From CAYSAQ01 sp964429235 (GTDB lineage: Bacteria > Margulisbacteria > Riflemargulisbacteria > GWF2-35-9 > DYQY01): a stretch of 64,000 bases of DNA. Made by a program: the position numbers and the translations under genes. The notes under the pieces were generated by a model. The model did not search any database, was not told the DNA's origin, and saw nothing but the letters and a program-made list of their open reading frames with translations. The DNA is taken from the NCBI GenBank assembly GCA_964429235.1, contig CAYSAQ010000004.1:78531-142530 (forward strand), given 5' to 3'. Within the stretch, counting starts at the first letter, position 1, and each line of letters opens with the position of its first letter. Positions 55,360 to 63,134 of this stretch are shown here, one piece after another.

Positions 55360-55403
55360 AATCCCCCTGTCACTTTGTGACATCCCCCTTATGAAGGGGG
55401 AAC
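55360..55403. repeat. 44-base palindromic repeat, copy 2
   Basis: Identical to 54088-54131 and in the same orientation. The two copies bracket glf, 1228 bases apart from end to start. A third TTCCC hairpin-like segment (TTTCCCTCAAGGGAAAGG) follows near 55507. Confidence 0.85.
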
Positions 55404-55607
55404 AAATACAGAAGGAATATGTTTTTTATAAGTATACCTTAAGGGCTTTGCTAAATCTACGCCCTTCAAGAAGGAAGAGTGGTGTGGCTAGAATACCCTA
55501 TCTAACTTTCCCTCAAGGGAAAGGATAAGAATAAGACACCTAAACTTCTAAGTGGTTAGTTCTGAAAAACTATTCAACATTAAACACTTTAGGCTTATAG
55601 TAAAATT

Positions 55608-57143
55608 ATGGACAATAAAATTATTTTGGATTTAGTACACGGATACATATCGTTATCAGAAGATGTTTTAAAAGTAATAGATACCGCTTCTTTTCAAAGG
55701 CTTCGTAATATAAGACAATTAACAGCAAACCATCTTTTCCCATCAACTAACCATACTCGTTTTGAACACTCTCTTGGAGTAATGCATCTTGCAAATAAGT
55801 ACTATGATGCGATAGAAGAAAATCTAAAGAAGAAAATATTAAACGACAGGGAAGACACAGATGATAAGAATGAAATTGATAAAGATGTTGATTTTCAAAG
55901 AAAACACCTTACATACGCTGCTTTATTACATGATGTTGGACATGCGCCTTTTTCGCATCTAGGAGAATCCTTCTTTGATAAGGATGAAATAATAACTAAT
56001 TTAGAAAAAGAAATAATTGATATTAACGACAGACTGTTAAAGGATAGAAAAGAAGAGGATAAAATTCATATAGAGCTACTCTCCCATGAAAAATTCATTA
56101 AGGCATCTCCACATGAACTAATGTCATGCTATGTAATCATAAAAAAATATGCAGAACTTCTTCTCAATATTTATGAACATTTTAATCTAGAATTTATTTT
56201 CAGAATCATCACTGGAACAAAATATAAAGGAGAAAAGCCACCTTACTTCAATATGGTAATTGAAATAATCAATTCAAGCAGTATTGATGTAGACAAAATG
56301 GATTATCTTTTACGAGACAATTATATGACGGGCGCTGTTGCTACAAAAATTGATGTTGAAAGAATTTTTCATTGTTTGCATATCGGAGATGATTATGAGC
56401 TTAATTATAAATCAAATGGACTTATTGCTGTTCAAAAAATTATTGATTGTAGAGATTCTCTATATTTAACAGTATATAACCATCATACTGTAATATATTC
56501 TGACTTTCTAATTGAAATTCTCATAGAACACTTAAAAAAAATTCATAGCACTGAAAATACTAATGATCAAATAGGTTTAGCAGGGAACGACTATTTTTCA
56601 TGTAATGCAATTGCTAATAATTTAGTATCCGACGTTGATATTCTAAAAAAACTTGCAGATGTGAGAAACCTTACAGAAAATAATAAGGGAACTAATTTCA
56701 CTAACAAAATAATACCTCAAATGTTTAATAGAAATTATCTAAAACCATTATGGAAAACAATATCAGAATTTAACACATTTCTTAGTAGCATTCCCAATCA
56801 AAAGAAAAAAAATGACTTTATGAAAAAAATAGACAATAAAGAAACAAGGAAAAAAGTTGTTAAATTGTTAATCAATAAAATAAACAATAAAGATATTAGC
56901 CACGGTGATATTTTTATAATTAGCAGAAATAATAATTTTTACTCCATGAAAGAATCTGTAACATTTTATATTTACTCCGAAAAAGATGGCAGCAAAGACG
57001 AAATAGAGGATTTACTGCCTCAAAAAGAATTTAAAAATCTGTTTGAAGAGATATCTTTTTATGTAGTATGCAAAAAAGAAATAATTAATGATGTGAAAAA
57101 ATACTTAATTGAGATTATATCTACTGGAAACTATAGCTTATAA
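55608..57143 (+). CDS. HD-domain phosphohydrolase (SAMHD1/dGTPase-like)
   Basis: 511 residues. HTRFEHSLGVMHL (H54), LLHDVGHAPFSH (H108-D109) and the later SSSIDVDKMDYLLRD carry the HD metal ligands. The layout, with QRLRNIRQL before the HD box, is that of SAMHD1-like dNTP triphosphohydrolases. About 200 C-terminal residues are unrecognised. TATAGT (55596-55601) stands 6 bases before the ATG with no SD. It could control dNTP pools or act in phage defence, which is inference. Confidence 0.82.
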   Translation: MDNKIILDLVHGYISLSEDVLKVIDTASFQRLRNIRQLTANHLFPSTNHTRFEHSLGVMHLANKYYDAIEENLKKKILNDREDTDDKNEIDKDVDFQRKHLTYAALLHDVGHAPFSHLGESFFDKDEIITNLEKEIIDINDRLLKDRKEEDKIHIELLSHEKFIKASPHELMSCYVIIKKYAELLLNIYEHFNLEFIFRIITGTKYKGEKPPYFNMVIEIINSSSIDVDKMDYLLRDNYMTGAVATKIDVERIFHCLHIGDDYELNYKSNGLIAVQKIIDCRDSLYLTVYNHHTVIYSDFLIEILIEHLKKIHSTENTNDQIGLAGNDYFSCNAIANNLVSDVDILKKLADVRNLTENNKGTNFTNKIIPQMFNRNYLKPLWKTISEFNTFLSSIPNQKKKNDFMKKIDNKETRKKVVKLLINKINNKDISHGDIFIISRNNNFYSMKESVTFYIYSEKDGSKDEIEDLLPQKEFKNLFEEISFYVVCKKEIINDVKKYLIEIISTGNYSL

Positions 57144-57447
57144 AACTTATAAACCCATGTTTTCCTGCAATTTCCTCCACCTACCTTTAATATTATTGAT
57201 TTCATTGGCTTTTGCGCCTAGCGAGAAAAACGATAGATGAAGTTAATGAGTGAAGCGTAGAAAAATCAGGACGATTTTTCAAGACAACTGAACCAGGAGG
57301 TGAATTTGTCTGATAGTGTAACGAATTTTATGAAATCTAAGTTTTGAAGCTCAGTGCAGAGGGGATCGTAAGGGCTGCGGAAGCCCTTGATGTAACTCCA
57401 ACACCAATTCTCCTGCAACTTCTCACCACTAACTACGATATATTCCT
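57144..57447 (+). other. Structured leader-like region before the NTase-fold pair
   Basis: 304 bases without a normal gene. It has a hairpin GAAAAATC-AGGAC-GATTTTTC (57260-57280), then an AGGAGG at 57295-57300, and a second hairpin AAGGGCT-GCGGA-AGCCCTT at about 57372-57390. Its base composition is less AT-biased than neighbours. It could be a cis-regulatory RNA, an sRNA or the edge of a lost mobile element. I do not recognise a riboswitch class. Confidence 0.4.
57306..57347 (+). CDS. Possible 13-aa leader peptide
   Basis: TTG start 5 bases after a perfect AGGAGG, reading MSDSVTNFMKSKF then TGA. The SD is the best in this part of the window, yet no longer ORF follows it. It might be a regulatory leader peptide. 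A chance SD is possible. Confidence 0.25.
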   Translation: MSDSVTNFMKSKF

Positions 57448-58023
57448 ATGCAAACCAAAATTATAGCTTTATCAAAACCAAAACAATCTCGTTCAGCCTA
57501 TGTGAAATGGAGCATTATGCGTTCTTTAAAAAACGTTCCAATGAACAAAATATCATTGGATAAAATAAATAAACTACGATCTTTAATGAGCACCTACGAA
57601 GACGAACGATTAAGTGGAATATTAGTTTTCAATAGTATTGGAACAGCAAAAAAAACACGTGACATAGACATTATGATGATAATGAAAAATATCTCAACTA
57701 CTGACAAAGTATTTGAAGTAACTGAAGACGTAGGGTTTTTATACTACAATCTAATATTAGCAGGGATATATAATACCCATTATCCTCCTCAGAAATTCTT
57801 TTTAGACCAAACAAACCCACAAATAGCTATGCAATTTGTAGACGTTAACAAAGTAGACACTGAACATGATATTTCCATGATAGCCCCTCGAGATATAAAC
57901 CAAATGATAAGAAAAAATAGCTGGCAAGTAGTCGCTAGAACAAAACATGAAGAATTTCTTATCGAAAGCCAGATAACAGCAGAAATAAAAGAACTACAAG
58001 ACTCTCTTAGACCATCTAGCTAA
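57448..58023 (+). CDS. Nucleotidyltransferase-fold-like protein A (tandem paralog)
   Basis: 191 residues, no signal peptide. ILVFNSIGTAKKTRDIDIMM recalls the minimal nucleotidyltransferase core (hG-S-x-DxD). The DxD (RDIDIM) is kept, but the preceding Gly of the GS motif is Asn. Downstream YYNLILAGIYNTHYPPQKFF and FVDVNKVDTEHDISMIAPRD match the paralog. It is followed after 18 bases by a second copy. The role is unknown. Confidence 0.6.
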   Translation: MQTKIIALSKPKQSRSAYVKWSIMRSLKNVPMNKISLDKINKLRSLMSTYEDERLSGILVFNSIGTAKKTRDIDIMMIMKNISTTDKVFEVTEDVGFLYYNLILAGIYNTHYPPQKFFLDQTNPQIAMQFVDVNKVDTEHDISMIAPRDINQMIRKNSWQVVARTKHEEFLIESQITAEIKELQDSLRPSS

Positions 58024-58041
58024 GATTTATAGGAGTATTTA

Positions 58042-58614
58042 TTGAAGAATAAAGTAATTGCATTAACAGAAACAAAAACACCGAAATTGCCGTTTTTAAA
58101 ATGGAAGGCTAAAAGATCATTTCATAAATTATTTAGTAATAGATTATCAAATAGCAGAATAGCTCAACTTCAAGAATTCATTAATAAATATCGAGTAAAA
58201 GATGTTAGAGGCATTTTAGTATATGGAAGTACTGGAAGCGGCAGCGCAAAACAAAATGACGAGATTAACATAATTATTGTAAAAACAAAGGAGACCGTAG
58301 TAGGAGAAACAGCATTCCTTACAGCGGATGTACCTAAACTTTTCTTACGGTTAGCAAACAAAGGAATGATTGATGTGCATTATCCTGCTGATAAATTATT
58401 CATAGAGGAAGAAAACCCAATAGCATTATCTCAGTTCTTAGACTTCAACAAAGTTCAGCCTAGCGTTAACATAGCGCTACTTAGCAATAGAGATAAGATA
58501 ATTAAGCCACGTGAGTGGCTGGTATTGGCTCGCACAGAAGAAGAAGCTTTTACTGCCGAGAATGCTATTAGAAAACAAATAGCTAAGCTACAAGATTCTT
58601 TTAGTTATTACTAA
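58042..58614 (+). CDS. Nucleotidyltransferase-fold-like protein B (tandem paralog)
   Basis: 190 residues, TTG start with SD AGGAG. It matches the previous protein end to end: KVIALTETKTPKLPFLKWKAKRSF, ILVYGSTGSGSAKQNDEINI, DVHYPADKLFIEEENP and FLDFNKVQPSVNIALLSNRD. Here GS is kept (YGSTGSG), but the catalytic DxD is changed to DEIN. So each paralog has lost a different half of the motif. They may work as a heterodimer, or neither is catalytic. Confidence 0.6.
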   Translation: MKNKVIALTETKTPKLPFLKWKAKRSFHKLFSNRLSNSRIAQLQEFINKYRVKDVRGILVYGSTGSGSAKQNDEINIIIVKTKETVVGETAFLTADVPKLFLRLANKGMIDVHYPADKLFIEEENPIALSQFLDFNKVQPSVNIALLSNRDKIIKPREWLVLARTEEEAFTAENAIRKQIAKLQDSFSYY

Positions 58615-58626
58615 TAATCTCAGAAC

Positions 58627-58655
58627 TTGTAGAATAGCTCTAATATATCTATAAT
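58627..58655 (+). promoter_or_regulatory. Promoter of the carbonic anhydrase gene, leaderless type
   Basis: TTGTAG (58627-58632), 17 bases, TATAAT (58650-58655), then 7 bases to the ATG. There is no SD. Confidence 0.7.
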
Positions 58656-58662
58656 AATTATC

Positions 58663-59286
58663 ATGCAAAAACTACTAGATGGTATCGTTGCTTTTAAGCA
58701 ACAAGACTTTGAAGAACATAAAGAACTATTCGAGTCTATGAGCGACAACCAAAAGCCTCATACATTATTCATTGGTTGTTCAGATTCCAGAGTAATCCCA
58801 CATCTAATCACAAACACACTTCCTGGTGAACTATTTGTTGTAAGGAACATTGCCAACCTTGTTCCTATGTATAGAAAAGTAAACGAGTACCTATCAACAA
58901 CAGCAGCAATAGAATATGCGGTTAAAGCACTTGAAGTAGAAAGCATCGTTGTCTGCGGCCACTCAAACTGTGGTGGTTGTGCAGCTCTATATTCAAAAGA
59001 CGAACACAAAGAAGACCTTCCTTATACTACTAAATGGTTAGAACTAGCTGAAAAAGTATCAGTAGAAGTAGATAAACAAATTCCAGACAAAAACGATCCT
59101 GCAAGAGAGTGGTTAACTGAACAAATAAACATAGTGGAACAGATGAAACATTTGCTTACCTATCCATTTATTCAAGAAAAATATGCCGCAAAGCGGCTTA
59201 CAATCCATGGCTGGCACTATATTATAGAAACTGGCGAAGTCTTTAACTACAATGTAGATAAAGGCGAGTTTGAACTAATTAATTAA
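58663..59286 (+). CDS. Beta-class carbonic anhydrase
   Basis: 207 residues. Zinc ligands are in CSDSR (C39, with D41-R43 the catalytic dyad) and VVCGHSNCGGC (H100, C103). The N-terminal FKQQDFEEHKELFESM is typical. It interconverts CO2 and bicarbonate, useful for carboxylases in an anaerobe. A strong promoter abuts the start codon. Confidence 0.96.
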   Translation: MQKLLDGIVAFKQQDFEEHKELFESMSDNQKPHTLFIGCSDSRVIPHLITNTLPGELFVVRNIANLVPMYRKVNEYLSTTAAIEYAVKALEVESIVVCGHSNCGGCAALYSKDEHKEDLPYTTKWLELAEKVSVEVDKQIPDKNDPAREWLTEQINIVEQMKHLLTYPFIQEKYAAKRLTIHGWHYIIETGEVFNYNVDKGEFELIN

Positions 59287-59326
59287 CCTTAATTAGACAA
59301 GAGTAGCTTAGCCCATCAGGCTAGAT

Positions 59327-60154
59327 TTAATAATAACCGTTATTTAACTCGGCACCTTCAAATAAAATTGCAATAAAATGATTATACGCTTTTTTAGGAG
59401 TCTCTCTATTAGCAAGCAAAGCAAAATCAATCCCATCATGAGATATTCCCTCTCTACCAAATAATCTAAGCAGAGCATTGATATGGTTCATGGAAAAAGA
59501 ATTATTCCCAAAAGCAAAAGGAAATGCTGACATACATTCTTTATCAAATACAGGAACAATCATTATTCTTTGAAATTCATATAAAGAATCTTTAATATCA
59601 TCTATAGAATTTTCAGGATTATTTAATCCTCCAATTACATCTGAAAGATTATCTCTTAGCTTATCTATCCCATTATTTGTAAGTCCAAGCTTTCTTGTCA
59701 TTGTTTTTAATGGGTCAAGCTGTCCTTCTAGTCCGAAAGTAATATAAGTAGGGGGTTGATATGGAGTATCTCCCTTTTCTCCTAGTATAAGTTGGGTATG
59801 TCCATTAATCAGATGTTTTTTCATCTCTTCTCTAGTAACTTCTCCATCTAAGAAATCTGCAACTAGCTGCAACACCATTCTTCTAACATCTAACTGATTA
59901 GACCAATAATTCCATCTGTTCTCGGAACTTCCGAAAACTTCATTTCTTATATTCTCAGGTGCAGCTTCTTCATCCATATCAGGTTTTCTTATTATTTCTT
60001 GCCACGGAACAAAAGCTGCCTTCTCCCATCTAATATGTGGATGATCAGGAAATAAACTAGCTAATTCAGTAGCAAATAACATAAGTTCCTTCTGCTTATG
60101 CATAATTTGTTCAGCTCTTTTATTAAAGTTTAAAGAAACAATCTTTTCTCTCAT
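59327..60154 (-). CDS. Unknown protein, 275 aa
   Basis: 275 residues, not recognised. No signal or membrane segment; mostly helical with a Trp/Pro patch (HPHIRWEKAAFVPWQEIIRK) and a conserved-looking segment MSAFPFAFGNNSFSMNHINALL. Its start is preceded by the 16-base element shared with the 646-residue gene at 41424. No obvious operon partner. Function not inferred. Confidence 0.6.
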   Translation of the reverse strand: MREKIVSLNFNKRAEQIMHKQKELMLFATELASLFPDHPHIRWEKAAFVPWQEIIRKPDMDEEAAPENIRNEVFGSSENRWNYWSNQLDVRRMVLQLVADFLDGEVTREEMKKHLINGHTQLILGEKGDTPYQPPTYITFGLEGQLDPLKTMTRKLGLTNNGIDKLRDNLSDVIGGLNNPENSIDDIKDSLYEFQRIMIVPVFDKECMSAFPFAFGNNSFSMNHINALLRLFGREGISHDGIDFALLANRETPKKAYNHFIAILFEGAELNNGYY

Positions 60155-60172
60155 ATTAATATATCGAAGTAA
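60155..60172 (-). promoter_or_regulatory. Shared upstream element, copy 2
   Basis: On the minus strand TTACTTCGATATATTA is followed by ATATGAGA, as TTACTCCGATATATTA is before the gene ending at 41424. Only one base differs. Confidence 0.5.
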
Positions 60173-60246
60173 CTTCCATTTTTTCCTACATATTTCATCA
60201 CTTTAAGAGGTAGAGAAAATACATCCAACTATGCTAAAATAGTTTT

Positions 60247-60504
60247 ATGGTAGAAATCAGTGATTATCATCACATTCATAAACCTACCAGGGTTCCTGCT
60301 TCTAAAGGATATCCTCAGCAAGCATATGTTGCTGGGAATATAATAAGTTGTGAAGAATGTCCTGCTGCTGACGTATGCAAAGACATAGGAAACTTCCGTA
60401 AAAGCTGTGAGCCTGGAACTAACAATTACGAAAAAAACATGAGTGCTTCAAAATGCATTGTAAGTAACAATCTACTTTTGGCGAAGCTCATTGAAAAGGA
60501 ATAA
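60247..60504 (+). CDS. Small cysteine-containing protein, 85 aa
   Basis: 85 residues, unrecognised. CEECPAADVC (Cys at C-x2-C-x5-C spacing), then FRKSCEPG and SKCIVSN give five cysteines and two N-terminal histidines (DYHHIHK), suggesting a metal-binding or Fe-S role. TAAAAT lies 6 bases before the ATG with no SD. It lies 3 bases before glmS and may share its transcript. Confidence 0.6.
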   Translation: MVEISDYHHIHKPTRVPASKGYPQQAYVAGNIISCEECPAADVCKDIGNFRKSCEPGTNNYEKNMSASKCIVSNNLLLAKLIEKE

Positions 60505-60507
60505 AAT

Positions 60508-62343
60508 ATGTGTGGAATTTTTGGCTATATTGGTGAAAAAGAAGCTTGTAGTGAGATAATTTGCGGACTTAAAAAACTAGAATACAGAGGCTATGACAGT
60601 ATCGGTGTCGCAACACTAAACGACAAACTAAGTATCTATAAAAATATCGGCAAGGTATCAGAGATGGAAAAGACAATCACTGACTTAAACCTTAAAGGCA
60701 ACGTTGGTATAGGGCATACTAGATGGGCTACCCATGGTAAACCAGCGGAATGCAATGCACATCCTCACTTTGATAAAGAGAAAAAGATAGTTATCGTTCA
60801 CAACGGTATCATAGAGAACTACCAAGAGCTTAAAGACGACCTAATGAGTGATGGCTACGAGTTTACTTCTGAAACAGATTCTGAAGTAGTTGTGCACCTA
60901 ATATCAGCTTGTTATAAAAAAGAAAAAAATATCGAAAAAGCTTTCTTATATGCAATAAAAAGACTAGAAGGCGCTTATGCTATCTGTTGTATCTCAGAAT
61001 ATGAAAAAGATAAAATGTTTGTTGCAAGAAACACCAGCCCATTACTAATTGGTATTGGTGAAGGAGATGAAAATTTCTGTGCATCAGATGTTACACCTAT
61101 CCTTAAACATACGAAGAACATCATTTATCTTGATGACAACGAGTATGCAATCGTTACAAAAAAAGATGTCGTTGTAAAAGACCTTAAAGCTAAGGTAGTT
61201 GAAAAAGAAATAATAAAAAGCAACATCAATGTAGAAGACGTTGAAAAAGGCGCTTACGACTTTTATATGATGAAAGAAATCCATGAACAACCAGAATCAA
61301 TCATCAACACTATCACAAACAGATGCTTCATTGATGAAGGAAAAGTTCACTTTGATTCTCTTAACATAAACAACCAAGACTTGTTAAACATAAACAGAAT
61401 CGTTATTACCGCTTGCGGTACTTCATTACATGCAGGCCTTGTTGGTGAATTCTATCTAGAAAAATTTGCTCAAGTACCAGTAGAAGTAGAATATGCGGCA
61501 GAGTTTAGATACAGAAATCCAATAATTGATTCTAAAACACTAGTTATTGCTATCACCCAATCAGGTGAAACAGCAGATACACTTGCTGCTATAAGAGAAG
61601 CAAAACAAAAAGGCGCAAGGGTAATCAGTATATGCAACGTTCCTGGTAGCACTATTACAAGAGAATCAGACGGTGTTATTTACACCAAAGCCGGCGTAGA
61701 GATAGGCGTAGCTTCAACAAAAGCTTTTACTACCCAAGTAACTGCTCTTTATATGTTCAGTATCTTCCTTGCTAGAATCAAATGGATAATCAGCAAAAAC
61801 GAAGCAAAACACCTCATTACTAAGCTATATGAGTTACCAGACCAAATAAGAAGAATCTTAATAAAAGAAACTCATATCTATGATATCGCCAACAAATACT
61901 ATACTAAGCCAAGCTTCTTATACTTAGGCAGAGGCATCAACTTTCCTGTAGCGCTAGAAGGTGCTCTTAAGATGAAAGAGATATCATATATCCATGCAGA
62001 AGGATATTCTGCAGCAGAGATGAAACATGGTCCTATAGCTTTAATTGACGAAAACATGCCTGTAGTAGTAGTAGCACTTAAATCTAGATCTTATGAAAAA
62101 ATAATCAGCAACATATCTGAAGTTAAAGCCAGACAAGGAAAAGTAATAGCTATCGCCACTGAAGGAGACAAGAATATCAAATCTCTAGTAGATGATGTTA
62201 TCTATATCCCTGATTGCGAAGAAGAGCTATCAGCAATTCTATCTGTAATACCATTACAATTACTTGCATACTATTCAGCAATCCTTAGAGGCTGTCATGT
62301 AGACCAACCAAGAAACTTAGCAAAGAGTGTTACTGTAGAATAA
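60508..62343 (+). CDS. glmS: Glutamine-fructose-6-phosphate aminotransferase
   Basis: 611 residues. N-terminal nucleophile MCGIFGYIGEKEA (Cys2), RWATHGKP and HNGIIENY of the glutaminase, then two SIS domains (ITQSGETADT, EGALKMKEISYIHAEGYSA) ending in the signature KSVTVE. It makes glucosamine-6-phosphate for wall and LPS. No glmS-ribozyme-like element is visible before it. proB overlaps its last base. Confidence 0.98.
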   Translation: MCGIFGYIGEKEACSEIICGLKKLEYRGYDSIGVATLNDKLSIYKNIGKVSEMEKTITDLNLKGNVGIGHTRWATHGKPAECNAHPHFDKEKKIVIVHNGIIENYQELKDDLMSDGYEFTSETDSEVVVHLISACYKKEKNIEKAFLYAIKRLEGAYAICCISEYEKDKMFVARNTSPLLIGIGEGDENFCASDVTPILKHTKNIIYLDDNEYAIVTKKDVVVKDLKAKVVEKEIIKSNINVEDVEKGAYDFYMMKEIHEQPESIINTITNRCFIDEGKVHFDSLNINNQDLLNINRIVITACGTSLHAGLVGEFYLEKFAQVPVEVEYAAEFRYRNPIIDSKTLVIAITQSGETADTLAAIREAKQKGARVISICNVPGSTITRESDGVIYTKAGVEIGVASTKAFTTQVTALYMFSIFLARIKWIISKNEAKHLITKLYELPDQIRRILIKETHIYDIANKYYTKPSFLYLGRGINFPVALEGALKMKEISYIHAEGYSAAEMKHGPIALIDENMPVVVVALKSRSYEKIISNISEVKARQGKVIAIATEGDKNIKSLVDDVIYIPDCEEELSAILSVIPLQLLAYYSAILRGCHVDQPRNLAKSVTVE

Positions 62344-63134
62344 TGATTGATATAAAAAACAAAAAGCTTATTGTTATAAAGTTAGGTTCAAACATCTTAA
62401 CCAAGCCGGACAAAAAGCTTGATAAAGATAATCTTAGCAAGCTTATATCGCAAATAAGTGAAATAAAAAAAGCAGGGAAACAAGTAGTTTTAGTATCTTC
62501 AGGAGCTGTTACTTGTGGCGCAGAGGTAATTGGAATTACACCTGTGAGTATTGAAGAAAAACAAGCGGCAGCAGCTGTTGGGCAAGTTGTCCTAATGGAA
62601 AGATATCATAATTTGTTCTCAAAAAAAGGGTTAAATATCGCACAAATACTTCTTACTAAAGACGGACTATCTGATGTTAAAAGAGCAAAACATGCTAAAA
62701 ACACTTTTTTTAAGCTACTTGAAGAAGACATTATCCCAATAGTTAATGAGAACGACACTGTAGCTATAGAAGAAATCAAATTCTCAGATAACGATAATCT
62801 ATCAGCATTAGTATCTGTGCTATTAGATGCTGACCTACAAATATTTCTTACAGATATAGATGGATTATACGATTTAGATCCAAGAGTAAACAAAGATGCA
62901 AAACTAATCAAAAGACTTACTGATATCTCTGATGAGATGATTGAAAGCATGAGCGAAAGTGTTTCTGACGCAAGCAGAGGAGGCATGAGATCTAAAGTTA
63001 AATCTGCAAAATACCTCATTGATAATCATATAGATGTAATTATTGCGAACGGCAGACAAGACAACATCCTCATTGACCTCTATAATGGAAAGGAATGTGG
63101 AACAAGATGTATAGGAGGAAAACAGAATGTCTGA
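62343..63134 (+). CDS. proB: Glutamate 5-kinase (short form, no PUA domain)
   Basis: 263 residues, the amino-acid-kinase domain only. LIVIKLGSNILT, VSSGAVTCGAEVIG, VNENDTVAIEEIKFSDND and the C-terminal IVANG-like IIANGRQDN are present. Many relatives carry a C-terminal PUA domain, absent here. It starts proline synthesis. proA overlaps its end by 8 bases. Confidence 0.95.
   Translation: MIDIKNKKLIVIKLGSNILTKPDKKLDKDNLSKLISQISEIKKAGKQVVLVSSGAVTCGAEVIGITPVSIEEKQAAAAVGQVVLMERYHNLFSKKGLNIAQILLTKDGLSDVKRAKHAKNTFFKLLEEDIIPIVNENDTVAIEEIKFSDNDNLSALVSVLLDADLQIFLTDIDGLYDLDPRVNKDAKLIKRLTDISDEMIESMSESVSDASRGGMRSKVKSAKYLIDNHIDVIIANGRQDNILIDLYNGKECGTRCIGGKQNV

Noticed and set aside
55299..55373. N-terminal extension of glf
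   Set aside because: The extra 25 codons are repeat DNA; the ATG at 55298 has an SD and gives the standard Rossmann start.
43365..60172. A sigma-28 (FliA) promoter reading of the CCGATA element
   Set aside because: The -10 resembles GCCGATAA slightly, but no TAAA box was found at the required distance in either copy.
60155..60507. A glmS ribozyme before glmS
   Set aside because: The region is short, occupied by the 85-residue gene and its promoter, and lacks the ribozyme core.
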